64,000 bases of DNA from Erinaceus europaeus (GCF_950295315.1 NC_080171.1:95016470-95080469); one strand, 5' to 3'; counted from the first letter of the stretch, positions 25,341-36,866 are shown. The notes: generated by a model from the letters alone, not told the origin. Numbers and translations: made by a program.

Positions 25341-25379
25341 TTAAAGAAATACAAAGCTCTTAATTTTATATGAAGAAAT

Positions 25380-26185
25380 GAGCTAAGAAAGAAATCTATG
25401 ATCTCAAAGACTCAATGGATGGATAGAAAAATGGAAAACATGAAACAGAGCTACCAGGTGTGAAGACATTGTGAATGCATTCTGGTCTCAAATAGTAAGT
25501 CAAGGAATCTGTTTAACCATGTAGAAGACAGAATATCAGAAACAGAAGCTAAAATAACCACTCTGACTTTTAAAATCGACGGGTTAAAAAGTTTAGGAAA
25601 AATGAGCCAATTCTTCAAGACACTGAAGACCTCATTAGAAAAGCAAGTATCAGAAGGGGTCTCAGAAGACAGAAAGAAGGGAACAGAAACTATAGTCAGA
25701 AATAAAAGCAGATTTTTTTCCAAATCTGGGATATGGTCAGGATGTAAATGTTCTGGAAGGAAAGAGAATTCCCAAATTCACATACACTAAGAGACATTAT
25801 TGTGAAACTATCTAAAGTTAAAGACAAGGAAGAAATTTTACAAGATCCTAAGGAAAAGAAGAATGTGACTTATAAAGAAACTATAGTCAAACTTGTATCA
25901 GATTTTTCTTCAAGAACCATGGAGACCAGGAGAGAGTACTGTATTAAAGGTTTTAAAAGACAACAACTGTCAATCACATGTATTTTACCCTGCAAAACTA
26001 TCATTCAAATATGAAGGAGCAATCAAAACAGTACTTGACATAAAAATTAAGAATTTGTCATTACTAGACCTGCCTTGCAATAGTTAACTGAATGGAGTGC
26101 CACAGAGAAAGAAACAAGGAACATTTAACTCAACAAGGTGATACACTGTAACACAAGTCACAGAAATATGAGACGACTTTAAAAT
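25380..26185 (+). mobile_element. Old L1/HAL1-type ORF1 remnant
   Basis: Frames between 25600 and 26080 hold HTLRDIIVKLSKVKDKEEIL, TYKETIVKL-x-SDFSSRTMETRRE and FKVLKDNNCQS-x-x-FYPAKLSFKYEG, matching the C-terminal L1 ORF1 protein in several broken frames. A coiled-coil-like acidic/lysine region precedes it. No ORF2 follows within the segment, which fits a truncated L1 or a HAL1. Confidence 0.75.
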
Positions 26186-26205
26186 ATGAGGAGTAAGAAA
26201 TTGAC

Positions 26206-26435
26206 AGAGGGGGGCCGGGTGTTGGCACACCTGGTTAAGTACGTATGTTATAGTTCACAAGGACTCAGGTTTGAGTCCCTGGTCCCTACCTGCAGAGGGT
26301 ATGCTTCAGGAGTGTTGAAGCAGGGCTGCAGGTGTCTCTCTGTCTCTCTCCCTCTCTATCTCCCCATTCCTCTCAATTTCTGGCTGTCTCTATCCAATAA
26401 AAAGAATAAAGGTAATAAAAATTTTTTTAAAAAGA
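26206..26435 (+). mobile_element. SINE B
   Basis: Direct repeats aagaaattgacag on both sides; head ggggccgggtgttggcacac, inserted at the 3' edge of the ORF1 remnant. Confidence 0.92.
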
Positions 26436-26640
26436 AATTGACAGGATATTCATGCAAAGAACTGTTAAGAACAGTTTAAGATTCTCTTAGATGTATTCAT
26501 ATATAAATTAGATGTATAATGCTTTTGTGTATAATACATATACATGTGTATACAGTCCTGTCTTGTTAAATGTTATTTTTCTCTCTAGTATTTTTAATCT
26601 TGCATCTTTTGTTATTCTCATCCCTTTTTTCTTTTTTTTT

Positions 26641-26852
26641 TTAATAAAACTTTTTTATTGTCTTTATTTATTGGATAGAGATAGCTGGAAATTGAGCAGA
26701 AGGGAGGAGACAGAGAGGGAGAGAAGACACCTGCAACCCTACTTCACCACTTGTGAAGCTTTCCCCCTGCAGGTGGGTACTGGGGGCTTGAACCTTGGTC
26801 CTTGAGCACTGTAACATGTGCGCTCAACCAAGTACGCCACCACCAGGCCCCT
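26641..26852 (-). mobile_element. SINE B (antisense)
   Basis: tttattggatagagatagct to aagtacgccaccaccaggcc; flanked by tctcatcc. Confidence 0.92.
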
Positions 26853-26882
26853 CTCATCCTTTTTTCTAATGTCTCACATTAA

Positions 26883-26935
<53 letters not shown>
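26883..26935. repeat. (CTAT)n microsatellite
   Basis: About 13 perfect units. It abuts the reverse tail of the next SINE B, from whose A/T tail it probably grew. Confidence 0.97.
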
Positions 26936-27312
26936 AATAGACAAGAGAGAAATTGAGAAGGGAGGGAGAAAGAAAGATGAAAAGAGAGAGGGCAGGGGTA
27001 GATAGCATAATGGTTATGCAAAGAGACTCTCACACCTGAGGCTCCAAAGTCCCAGGTTCAAATCCCCCGCACCACCATAAGCCAGAGTTGAGTGTGCTCT
27101 GTTATTTCTCTGTCTTTCTCTCTGCATCTCTCTCAAAAATAAATAAAATAATTTAAAATGAGAGAGAGGGAGGGAGAGACAGACAGAGACAGAGAGAGAG
27201 AGGGACCTGCAGCCCTGCTTCACCACTCATAAAGCTTCCCCCCTGTAGGTGGGGACCAAGGGCTTGAATCTGTATCTTTGTACACTGTAATGTGTGTGTT
27301 TAACCATTTGGC
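26936..27312 (-). mobile_element. SINE B (antisense) split by SINE D
   Basis: The left part atagacaagagagaaattg ends near 26989 and the body resumes with cctgcagccctgcttcacca near 27206, up to the head complement aaccatttggcccc. Confidence 0.85.
26990..27160 (+). mobile_element. SINE D inside SINE B
   Basis: gtagatagcataatggttat and ggctccaaagtcccaggttc; the tail is aaaaataaataaaata. Confidence 0.88.
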
Positions 27313-27639
27313 CCCTTTTCTCATCCTTCTTATCATATATATCCTCAAGTACTTTGATTTGGAGTTTGTGTTCAAGGACTCTTATTGCCATAGTAATGTA
27401 TCTGCTATAAGGTGAACTGTATTTCTATGAATAACGACCCAATGATTTTATTCATATGTGCAATATAAAGAAGTGAAACACATGAACTTTTTTTTAATCA
27501 GTTACTAAGACTTTGTGTAGACTATTGTGGTTCTCCCTGGGAGGGGGAAAGAACAGGGAGGTGAGGTATATGCCATTCTCACAGAATTGTGTGTGTGTGG
27601 GGGGGGGGCAGTGAGGAACTATACCTTTGATATCTTTTT
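27313..27639 (-). other. STRBP intron, possibly an L1 3' relic
   Basis: tcatatgtgcaatataaaga and tgttctccctgg-like text at 27450-27620 resembles worn L1 3'UTR, too eroded to call. A G run lies at 27599-27608. Confidence 0.4.
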
Positions 27640-27820
27640 TTTTCCTAAAAATATTTTATTTTAATGAAAGAGAGATACAGAGAGAAAGACACAGAGAATG
27701 ACCAGAGAATTGCTCAGCTCTGCTTTATGGTGGGGTTGGGGATTCAACCTGGGACCTCAGAGTGACAGGCGTGAAAGTCTTTTGCACGACCATTAGTTAC
27801 ACTGTCTCCCCAGCCCTACC
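27640..27820 (-). mobile_element. SINE D (antisense)
   Basis: ggacctcagagtgacaggcg and acgaccattagttacactgt in reverse; tail complement ttttattttaatgaaaga. Confidence 0.82.
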
Positions 27821-28298
27821 TCTGTAATCTTATGATCTTGTAAACCATTACTAAATCACTCATAAAAATAAATTTAGTGGTGATGCAGCACATGCCTTGA
27901 TTGTATGAGGCCCTGGGTTTGATCTCCAGCACCACACAAAAAGAAAAAGGCAGAGTGGTGTTCTGGTTATCCTCTCTCATATATATATTTTAGAAGTCCA
28001 AATGAAAGAATAAGGCACATTACCCTTCAAAGACATTTAAAACAAATTGACAGCAAACATTTACTAGAGCACTTTCCAAAAGTTTACCCCACCTTTAAGA
28101 GCAAACTTCAGAAGATGGATTAAAAAGACCTAAATGCACTGACAATGAAACTTCACCAAAAAACAGTAAGACAACAAATTTTGTTACATATATTTTATTA
28201 CAATAAAAAAAGTCTGGAAATTCCAAAACACAATTAAAATATGAAGTGAACAATTATTTAACTTACACAGAAACTAGTATATATCAGATTACACTCAC
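27821..28298 (-). other. STRBP intron, unassigned
   Basis: AT-rich. A short tRNA-like scrap (ggccctgggtttgatctcca, 27910-27930) hints at a worn SINE. A pyrimidine-poor stretch leads to the donor of exon 28299-28516. Confidence 0.5.
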
Positions 28299-28516
28299 TT
28301 GGAATGAGCTTCTGGCTCTTCCTTTTTTATTTCTGTCTCACCCTCTGCTTTTGTGCCTTTATTTGTTTCATCCAGCCAATCTGAGACATGTTTAAGAGCA
28401 CATTCAACAGTAGATACCATATTCTGAACAGCTTCAAGTTCCTCTGGAGAAGGATAGATTGTTGAATGTTTCACCATAACATGGCGATCATCATTGGCAA
28501 AAGATCGAATAGATCT
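28299..28516 (-). CDS. STRBP: STRBP exon 2 of the coding set (residues 2-73)
   Basis: 218 nt: 72 full codons plus AA of a split lysine codon. The acceptor is tctgatag and the donor gtgagt. It encodes [18 protein letters not shown], then the [14 protein letters not shown] helix region and an acidic/lysine linker ending near EAHS. The RHVMVKHS segment separates STRBP from ILF3, which has RHVMAKHS at the same place as I recall. This is the start of the DZF domain, a nucleotidyltransferase-like fold without catalytic activity that in this family pairs with ILF2/NF45. The linker differs from, and is about one residue shorter than, the human sequence in my memory, as expected of a loop. Confidence 0.96.
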
Positions 28517-29470
28517 CTATCAGATAGAAAAAAAAAATTACTTCAGTAAAATACATGTCATCTGGAAAAGGTAGCATACAAATATATGTAAGTGAGCTCA
28601 TAATATTGTCAAAAGATCTTAAATAATATTGCTTAGAAATGGGAAATAAATCTTCATTATACTAAACACCACAGAAAAATATGAGATGCTTCATTCAGGT
28701 TTTAATTAAGGTTGACACAAGCCACATTCTATGTATATGCTACTTTTAAACTGTATATATAATTAATTTTATCAACACTTTATCAGACAGCTAGGTTGAA
28801 AGAGTCTAATTCTTCTCTAGGTTCATGACAAACAGTTTCTCCAGTAAGTTTTTTTAAATTAACATGAGCTTATACAATTTTAGGAATAAATATTTTCACA
28901 CCTCTCTCCATATATATGTATCACCACACCTACCTGACCCCTCTTCATTCCTTGTTTCCTCCAATAACCAACGAGGTTATGAGGATCTAAGAGTACTTAT
29001 TCACTTGTTTTAGTTACCTGTATCTCACACGAATGAAAACATCCAATATATGACTTTAGTTCTGGCTTATGGTGGTGCTAGGGATTAGTCCTATTGTATG
29101 ATTTCTTTATATATTTTGGAAATAATTTTGAGGGAGGTATTAGTTCTTCTTTGAAACTCAAAGAATTTATCAGTGAATCCTTAAGGGCCTGTGTGTTCTG
29201 TTCTTGGGGAGACTCTTAATTACTGATTCCGTGTATGCATTAGTGCTTGGTCTTTTTAGTTTATCTATTTCCTTCTGGTTCTGTTTATGCTATTTCTTTC
29301 CTCCTGGTTCAGGCTTGGGAAACTATATAGCTCTGAAAAATGTGTTCATTTCTTCTAAGTTATCAAACTGTCTACACAGATATAATCTTTCTTATATTCC
29401 TTTGTATTTCTGGGGTTTCTTTTGTAATTTGTCTCTTTAGTTTCTGATTTTCTTTTCTTTTTTCTTTTTT
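28517..29470 (-). other. STRBP intron, mostly unassigned
   Basis: AT-rich. 29058-29090 (tctggcttatggtggtgcta) is a D-SINE scrap. The 29130-29440 stretch has the T-rich, reverse L1 ORF2 feel (attttggaaataattttgag) but I cannot align it. Confidence 0.45.
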
Positions 29471-29472
29471 CC

Positions 29473-29590
29473 ACCAGTGAGCACTGCTAAGTTCTGGCTT
29501 ACAGAGGGGCAGAGGGATGGAGATTGAACCTGGACTCCGAAGACTCAGGCTTGAAGCTTTTTGTACAACCATTATGCTATCTCCCACATT
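29473..29590 (-). mobile_element. SINE D (antisense)
   Basis: gttctggcttacagaggggc, then caaccattatgctatctccc. Confidence 0.78.
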
Positions 29591-29611
29591 CTCATTTCTG
29601 ATTTTGTTATG

Positions 29612-29668
29612 TCTCTCTCCTCTCCTCTCCTCTCCTCTCCTCTCCTCTCCTCTCCTCTCCTCTCTCTC
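29612..29668. repeat. (TCTCC)n pentanucleotide repeat
   Basis: About ten perfect tctcc units followed by tctctctctt. Confidence 0.95.
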
Positions 29669-29679
29669 TTTAGTGACTC

Positions 29680-29988
29680 TTACAAGGAACTTTTTTTTTT
29701 ATTTAAATTTTTTAATTTTTTTATGTTTATTTATTTTCCCTTTTGTTGCCCTTGTTATAGTTATTATTGTTGTTGTTATTTATGTCATTGTTCGGACAGA
29801 GAGAAATGGAAAGAGATGGGGGAAGACAGAGAGAGGGAAAGAAAGATAGACACCTGCAAACCTGCTTCACCGCCTGTGAAGCGACTCCCCTGCAGGTGGG
29901 GAGCCAGGGGGCTTAGACCGGATCCTTACTCCGGTCCTTGCGCTTTGCGCCACCTGCGCTTAACCTGCTGCGCTACCGCCCAACTCCC
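29680..29988 (-). mobile_element. SINE A, short form (antisense)
   Basis: tttattttcccttttgttgc at the left, cttaacctgctgcgctaccg at the right. Confidence 0.93.
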
Positions 29989-30425
29989 GGAACTTATTTT
30001 CTTATCCTTCAAGCAGTTCATGACTTCACTGTATCTTTTATGCCATCTTTATTTTTTCTTTCACTGACTTTTGCTCTGGTTTTTTATAATTTCACTCCTG
30101 CTAACTTTTGAGTCTGTGTGAATGTTGCTTATTTTATATTGTAGGTATATCAAGACTTTAATAGGTAAATGAGAAGAAAAGATAATTCTACATGGGTGGA
30201 AACTAATATTCTGTGCTGTTCTTTCACTTGTAACATCTTTCACAAGTCTTTTCTAACTTATACTTGGGGGGGAGGGGAATCACACAGAAGTCTCCAGAGT
30301 CAAAAACACAACAGTGGAAAATTTTGGCTTATTTTACTAATGAAAAAACTAGGTACCCAAAATATGTTTTCATCTAACAGCTCAAATCCAAATTTAAATA
30401 TGAATTCCCCACAAAAATCACAAGG
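29989..30425 (-). other. STRBP intron, unassigned
   Basis: T-rich text (tttcactgacttttgctctg) without a family I can name. Confidence 0.55.
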
Positions 30426-30429
30426 CTGT

Positions 30430-30590
30430 GTCCAGGAGGTGGCGTAGTAGGTAAATCATAGGACTATACTCTGAAGCGTTGAAGTACTGGAATTTGATCC
30501 CTGGAGTTCCTGGCACTGGTTCCCTCTCTCTCCTCTCTCCCTCTCCTCTCTGGTATTAACAAATGAATAAACATAAAATAAAATAAAACA
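30430..30590 (+). mobile_element. SINE C
   Basis: ccaggaggtggcgtagtagg head, atttgatccctggagttcct B-box region, ATAAAATAAAATAAAA tail. Confidence 0.83.
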
Positions 30591-30597
30591 AAAACTT

Positions 30598-30720
30598 GAG
30601 CAGGGGAGATAGTATAATGGTTATATAAGTGATTTTCATGCCTGAGGCTCTGAAGTCCCAGGTTCAACCCCAGTACTACCATAAGCCAGAGTTGAGCAGT
30701 GTTCTGGTTAGAAAGAAAAG
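30598..30720 (+). mobile_element. SINE D
   Basis: caggggagatagtataatgg to ccataagccagagttgagca. Confidence 0.85.
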
Positions 30721-30864
30721 ATAAAACAAGTTTCCCTGATAGTTCAGTGACTCCAATACACTCAATATATATTTTGTTTTATTTTATTGTATTTCACTCC
30801 CACCAGAGTTATTACAGATATTTGGTGTCGGCATTCTGAGTCTACCACACTCAATGTCCTCTTT

Positions 30865-30992
30865 TTTCTTTTGCTTCTTTTTTTTGTTTGTTTGACAGAA
30901 GCACAAAGAAATTGAGAGGGAAGGGATATGATCAAGAGGGAGAGAGACACCTGCAGCATTGCATCACCACTTGTGAAGCTTCCTCCCTATCG
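30865..30992 (-). mobile_element. SINE B (antisense), truncated
   Basis: gaaattgagagggaagggat, then acacctgcagcattgcatca; the head part is missing. Confidence 0.7.
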
Positions 30993-30994
30993 GT

Positions 30995-31115
30995 CCTGGT
31001 ACATGATGGTGAAGGAGGACCTATGCTGTGGGTGAGTATTTTGAAGCAATTTTACACATGTACCAACAACTGTATTTACTGAAAACTATTAATTCCCATC
31101 AATTAAAAAAATAAA
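30995..31115 (+). mobile_element. L1 3'-end fragment
   Basis: acacatgtaccaacaactgt-atttactg ... attaattccc ... attaaaaaaataaaat matches the L1 3' terminus seen at 4080-4149 and 47700-47793. Confidence 0.65.
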
Positions 31116-31256
31116 ATAAGAAAAATTTAATTAAAAATATGATCTGTGGGATTATGGGGCTCTATCTGGCAGTTTAAAGGATGTATAATAAATCTAAACT
31201 CATTTGCTTAAATAATACTATCTCTGTTTGATACACTAGAGCCAATATAATGCTTT

Positions 31257-31575
31257 TTCTTTTGCCTTCAGGGTTATTGCTGGGGCTCGGTGCTCCTGGA
31301 GGACATTATTCCATTTTATTGCCCTTGGGTTTTTTTTTTTTTATCGTTGCTGTGATTGTTATTGTTGTTATTGATGTCGTCGTTGTTGGATAGGACAGAG
31401 AAAAATAAAGAAGGGGAAGATGGGGAGGGGAGAAAGATAGACACCTGCAGACCTGCTTCACCACTCATGCAGCTAACCCCCTACAGGTGGGGAGCTGGGG
31501 ACTCGAATAGGGATCCTTATGCAGTTCCTTGGGCTTGGCGCCATATGCGGTTAACCTGCTGCACTACCAGCCACC
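31257..31575 (-). mobile_element. SINE A, long form (antisense)
   Basis: ggttattgctggggctcggt at the left, ggttaacctgctgcactacc at the right; ataatgc direct repeats. It lies about 100 nt downstream of the donor of the ATG exon. Confidence 0.92.
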
Positions 31576-31679
31576 ATAATGCCATTATTTTTCACTTGCT
31601 CTCACTGTTAAACACTTCCCCATTCTAAAGTATTATAATTTTTGTAACTAAAATTTTAAAAATGCAAATAATAACTTAC

Positions 31680-31777
31680 CATGGTTCTTTAAAGTGTTTT
31701 AGCTTCTTTCTTCGATCCTTTCCCTTCTTTCTTGTTGTCTTCAGCAGACACTGTTTTGTGTGATAGTACTTCCTCAT
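31680..31777 (-). CDS. Upstream ORF in STRBP 5'UTR, stop overlapping the main ATG
   Basis: The only upstream ATG in this exon starts a 32-codon frame: 98 nt here, with the last base of the TGA supplied by the first base (28516) of the next exon. The spliced sequence reads CCATGAGA, so the TGA stop and the STRBP ATG overlap as ATGA. The predicted peptide starts MRKYYHTKQCLL and has 14 Lys/Arg in 32 residues against two acidic residues. The start context is weak (C at -3). Whether it is translated cannot be judged from sequence; it could affect reinitiation at the main ATG. Confidence 0.45.
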
Positions 31778-31849
31778 AAGCCTGAGTCCTCTGACAGCTC
31801 AGAGTCAATACAGCAAATATACTTTAAAAGTTTGTTTTACGGAATATAC
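31680..31849 (-). CDS. STRBP: STRBP exon with 5'UTR and start codon
   Basis: This exon holds about 167 nt of 5'UTR and the initiator ATG as its last three bases (31682-31680). The donor is gtaagt directly after the ATG, and the acceptor is ttcttgtag before 31849. The next exon begins AGATCTATTCG, so the junction reads M-R-S-I-R-S-F, the STRBP N-terminus as I remember it. Context around the ATG is GAACCATGA, with A at -3. A single upstream ATG at 31777 opens a 32-codon basic reading frame that ends on the main start codon; it has its own entry. STRBP is a DZF plus double-stranded-RNA-binding protein, known as a perinuclear, microtubule-associated protein of spermatids. Only the 5'UTR boundary is uncertain. 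Confidence 0.88.
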
Positions 31850-32229
31850 CTACAAGAAGGAAAAACAGGCATTTAAAAATGCTTATTTATAATTTTTGTT
31901 TTGTATCTGAATGTGGAATTCAAAAAAGAAAAGTATAGAGGAATATTAGCTCATTTAAAACAAAATCTAAGAAATTCTCCAAAAATAAACAAGTTAAAGG
32001 ATTTGCCAAATAGTGTACAGTCAATAAATGGCTTCAGAGGTAGAAAAAAATTCTCAAATATCAAACTACTTTGTTTATAGATATGTATACGTTTCTCTGG
32101 AAAAAAACAGCTTTGAAAATATTAGCATTATATAATATAGCAAGGAGAACGTACAAAAGTGTGTGCCATTATGGGGGGGGGGTAGCAAATATATGCAAAT
32201 GTGTGCGTATCTTTCTTTTTTTTAAATCA
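31850..32229 (-). other. STRBP 5'UTR intron, unassigned
   Basis: AT-rich sequence upstream of the ATG exon; no second 5'UTR exon is recognisable. A G run is at 32174-32183. Confidence 0.6.
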
Positions 32230-33545
32230 ACCACTGTTTTTTAAACTGACATTTTTCTAGAGCAGGTTTAGAATTTCTGAAAAATCTGAGTGGATGTTAG
32301 AATTCCATATAACATTTCTCCCCAACCACAATTATCAATATTTCTTGTTTAGCTAGCTATATTTGTATTAAAATAAAGCTAAACATTATTATAAACTAAA
32401 ATCCATTGTTTACCCTAGGGCTCACTCTTTAGATTGTCAATCTATGGGTTTTGACAAATGTGTAATGACACAAATTCACCACTGTAGAATCATATAGAAG
32501 CGTTTCACACCCTAAAAATCTGTGCTTTACCTATTAATGTCCCCATTTCAAACATTACACAGCACAGCAGTGCAGCTTCTCCACAATGTCATTTCTCTTT
32601 ATTACTAAATTATATTACATTGCCCATAGCTTATTTATCCATTCACCTGCTGAAGGCATCTGAGCTTATTCTTTTTTTTTAATATTTATTTTATTTATTT
32701 ATTCCCTTTTGTTGCCCTTGTTGTTTTATTATTGTAGTTATTATTGTTGTTGTCGTTGTTGGATAGGACAGAGAGAAATGGAGAGAGGAGGGGAAGACAG
32801 AGAGGAGGAGAGAAAGATAGACACCTGCAGACCTGCTTCACCGCCTGTGAAGCGACTCCCCTGCAGGTGGGGAGCCGGGGTTCAAACCGGGATCCTCATG
32901 CCGGTCCTTGTGCTTTGCGCCACCTGCGCTTAACCCGCTGCGCTACAGCCCGACTCCCTGAGCTTATTTCTAAGTACTGTCAATTAGCAATAAAGCTACT
33001 ATAAACACTGGAGTACAGAATTTTATGTAAACCTAAATTTTCAGCTAATTCAGGTAAATACCAATGGGCATCATCGTGGGACTACATGACAAAACTATAT
33101 TTAGATTTTTAAGATATTTCCACACTGTATTCCATCCAAGTGGTTGTATTTTACACCACCAGTAACACCAGTAATAAATGAAAGCTCCGAGTCATCTGCA
33201 CCCTCATCAGCATTTGGTGCTGCCAAAATTTTGCACTTTAGACATTCGTTCTTACAAGCATATAATGGCACTGTTTTAATGTGAAGTTTCATGGTGACAG
33301 ATGACGTGATGAATCATATGTTTTATTTTTCCATCTACATGTTTTCTTTGATGAGGTGTCTGCTCAGATCTTCTACCCACTTATTTTTAATTAGACTATT
33401 TTCTGGATATATATTTGAGAAGTTCTCATTTTAGATGCCAGTCCTTTACCAGATATGGTGTTTTTTTTTTTTTTTTTTGCATTTAAATTTTCTGTTTATG
33501 GTTTGCCTTTTCATCCTCATAGCATCAACTGTCCTATGTATATAA
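32230..33545 (-). mobile_element. Ancient L1 3' region (antisense), split by SINE A
   Basis: tctatgggttttgacaaatg (32443-32462), cttatttatccattcacctg (32630-32650), gaggtgtctgctcagatctt (33353-33372) and cctttaccagatatggtg (33443-33460) are the standard reverse text of old mammalian L1 3'UTR and ORF2 end. It is highly diverged. Confidence 0.88.
32670..32955 (-). mobile_element. SINE A, short form (antisense), within old L1
   Basis: Direct repeats ctgagcttatt at about 32660 and 32957; clean head complement cttaacccgctgcgctacag. Confidence 0.95.
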
Positions 33546-34050
33546 AATATTACTATTTTTAAGGAATTCTAACTCACCAGTTTTCTGCCATGGACTGTCT
33601 TGCTATTTTTGTATCACTTTTTAAATTGATCTTTAAAGGCTAAGACTTCAGATGCTGAAAGTCAGGTTTTGCATGTGTGAACATTAGACCCTTCTGCTTT
33701 TGTTTCTGGTCATCACCAGAGCTTCACTGCTGCAAGCCAACTTTTCCACATTATACATAATAAATACATATGGAGGGGTCCCCAAAGCAGCCCCCCAGTG
33801 CCACAGTATACCCGTGTGGCACATCAGGGGTTGACGTCACAATCATGGCAAAGAAGGTATCCTCCCAGCTGTTATCTCAAGGTCCTAGACTCTTCCTTGA
33901 AGCAAATCTCAAAACTGAAGAATGACTATGCTTTCTATATATAAACTATAAAACTCAAATACAGGAAATTTTATGTAACTAAAGAAGCACAGAATTATTA
34001 AAAATTAAGGCAAAATATTTAAATAAAATTTATTTCTATTTTTTAAATCC
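33546..34050. other. Intron, unassigned, small GC-rich patch
   Basis: 33770-33900 (gggtccccaaagcagccccc, gtgtggcacatcaggggttg) is more GC-rich and may be a worn LTR or SINE. I cannot classify it. Confidence 0.4.
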
Positions 34051-34057
34051 CAGGTAG

Positions 34058-34205
34058 GAACAGGTTGATAGCTCACCCAGTAGGTTATATGACTTGCCAT
34101 GTGCAGAACCTGGGTTCAAGGCACCACATGAGAGGTGCTATGGCATGAGAGGAAGCTCTAGTGCTGTGATGTCTCTCTCTCTTTCTGTGTCTCTCTCTAA
34201 ACATA
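34058..34205 (+). mobile_element. SINE E
   Basis: ggttgatagctcacccagta, then gccatgtgcagaacctgggt-tcaaggc and gctctagtgctgtgatgtct. Confidence 0.7.
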
Positions 34206-34351
34206 TATCTGAAAACAAAGAATGAAAAAGAGTCACAGGCACGTGGCAAAATATAAAAACACATGTAGTATGCTGCACTGAGACATGAATCCAACATTTT
34301 AACTCTCAAAACAGTAACAATAAAAACTTTAAAAAGTGGTAATACTGACAT

Positions 34352-34495
34352 ATTCTTCTCTCTCTCTAAGATTATTTAATAGGAAAGTAGGAGGAGAAAG
34401 AACCAGACATCACTCTGGTATATGTGCTGCCAGGGATTGAACTCAGAACCTCATGCTTGAGTTTAATTTTTTATCCACGGCGTCACCTCCCAGAA
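34352..34495 (-). mobile_element. SINE C (antisense)
   Basis: agacatcactctggtatatg and tttatccacggcgtcacctc. Confidence 0.88.
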
Positions 34496-34499
34496 CATG

Positions 34500-35340
34500 T
34501 GTAATATACCTTCTTTAAAGGAAACTATGTAAAAACCAAAATGCCCAAGCTCAGCTTTTTATTATGAAAAAATTCTATACATCTACTATATTATATTAAC
34601 AATGATCAAGATAAAATTAGAAAAAGGTACACCAAGAGGATTGTTTTAAATTGCACACTGTTTATATAAAATGGATATATACTAATTAATCACCTGTTCT
34701 GTAGCTGGTACTATGCGTGGTAGTGAAAGGAATATAAAGATTAATCAAAATTTCCTCTGAAAATTTCCTATACTTTCATACTTTAAAAGGCACATTGGGT
34801 AAGCTACTGAAATCCTAATTCTATCAATATATGTCCACTCCAAAAATCCAAGTATCATCCCTATCCCACTTTATAGTGTTTGAAGTCATGCAGCACAGAC
34901 ACAGGCCAAAAAGTCCTTTCTCAAGTAACAGTTTGAACAAGTATCCTTATTAACAGATGCTACAGGTCAGTTCTGTAGAAGCAAAATGTTTTCTGAATAC
35001 TAGCTATCACTGAGCAAAATTAAGTTACCAAGTAAGCAAAGGAAAAGGTAACAGAAAAACACATTTCCTCAATGAAATAAATGGATGGAGCTACCTCTTT
35101 CCAGTTCCTGACCGAAAAGTGACAAAACTGTAGATAACAAAACATCCAGTTAGCTAGCTCATTTGGTGAAAGAACCAATAATTTAACACATCTCAACAAA
35201 TCATTAATCATTATGCCCATTATAGTTGTGAGCACAAAAATCCCTGTCCTTATGATTGCTTCCAGGGAAAAAACAACCAAAATAATGATGATGATGGTGG
35301 TGATGGTGCAATATAAAAACAAATAAACTAAACAGTACAT
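34500..35340. other. Intron, unassigned
   Basis: AT-rich; a short ATG/GTG trinucleotide run (atgatgatggtggtgatggt) at 35286-35308. Otherwise nothing. Confidence 0.6.
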
Positions 35341-35344
35341 TGGA

Positions 35345-35470
35345 AGAGCTAGGGAATAGTTCACCCAGTAGCAGATACACTTTACCTATGTGAGGACCAG
35401 CCTTGGGGTTCCTGGTAACCACATGAGATGCTTCATGATGGTTGGGGTGGTGCTATAGTGTCTTACTTCT
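35345..35470 (+). mobile_element. SINE E
   Basis: gctagggaatagttcaccca to ggtgctatagtgtcttactt, diverged. Confidence 0.6.
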
Positions 35471-35639
35471 GCATTAATTATTTCACATCTTTTGTGCCTT
35501 ACTTCTTAACTACTTTTCCCGTATCATATCTGACTGGTTACCCAGCTTTCTGTTTTATGGAAAACAGCAATCTTATTATGTCTTTTCTCTACTTGTTATT
35601 ATGAACGATTGCTATTCCTATCATATGCAAACCTCTAAA

Positions 35640-35742
35640 TTCAAGCCCTACTTAAACTATTCTACTTTTACCTGTTCAAGGATCATTCCAGTAATCCTCT
35701 ACCACCCTCTCCCCTTCTCTCCTCTCTATTTCTCTCACTTAC

Positions 35743-35787
<45 letters not shown>

Positions 35788-36615
35788 TTTTCCTTAACTT
35801 CTTGTCTCCCTACAGTCCAATTCTCTGCCCCTTTGAGGCCAAAATTCTTAATTTTACACTTTTGGTTTCTATTTCCTCTCCTCCTACTCTCTTAAAGTAA
35901 TTTCAATTACCCTTTTGCCCTAATGTTCTATTGAAAAATTCTTGTCAAAGTCCCCTAGGACTTCCATGGTATTTAATGCTGTGAACAATTTTCAGTTCTC
36001 TTGTAGTCAACCTCTAAGAAATAAGGTGGCAAGATTTCCTACTTGAAACATTTTATTTTCTTTGCTTTCTAATATACCTGCCTCTTAATTCTACTATTTC
36101 ATATATTACTGTCTCCTTTTTTTCTATCTCCAAACTTCTAAATGCTAGAGTAACTCAGAACTTAGCCCTCATACTTAAATCTCTTGACAATCTTATATAC
36201 CTCCTTGGCAAATTCACCTAGGCTTAAGACTTTAAAGGCCATCTGTACACTGAAGAGTCCTACATTTATATGACATGGGTTCCAGACCCACATTCAAATA
36301 TGTAAGTAACGTATTTATCTGGGTATCTAATAAGTATCTTGAGCCTAACGTATCCCAAGCCAACTCCTGACCTTCCCCCTCAGTCAAAGATCTTGCTCCA
36401 TTCAGCCTCAAAATACAAAAGACATAGCCCTGAGAATGTCTGCCTCAACTGAAAGCAATGTCCTCAACAGCTTATGCTAAAAACTTGGGAATTTCTCATG
36501 CTCTAACACTTCCCTCCCTCACCCCCATCCAATCCATCACCAAACTCTTCACTTTTATCTTATCTTGCTTTCCCACATAGCTTATTCCCAGTAATAGCTC
36601 AGAATGTCCCCTGTA
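35640..36615 (+). mobile_element. L2-like LINE reverse-transcriptase remnant
   Basis: The broken coding text keeps the L2/CR1 order: a GFNAV-type stretch at 35970, YMTWVPDPHSNM near 36270, WVSNKYLEPN-like text at 36317-36350 and PIQSITK at about 36523-36545 (caatccatcacc). Interrupted by a CA microsatellite. Strongly decayed. Confidence 0.5.
35745..35783. repeat. (CA)n microsatellite
   Basis: About 19 uninterrupted AC units. Confidence 0.97.
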
Positions 36616-36866
36616 AATTCTAAATTAGATGTTCAGGGATGAACAAGATGTAATATACGTGGATGTTAATATATAGTGATATACACCTGCAATCTATGTG
36701 ATATTTATAGAATTTAAATTTTTGGAAGCCAGATAGATAGTTTACTGCTGGGAAATTGTGCAGATGCAGTCTGCCATGTTGTCCCCTCAGGCTACTGCTA
36801 GTTCCCATGAGAGTTGGGACATTCTCGGAGTGCCTGTTTCTTGCCATGTTGTGCCCTCAGGGCATT

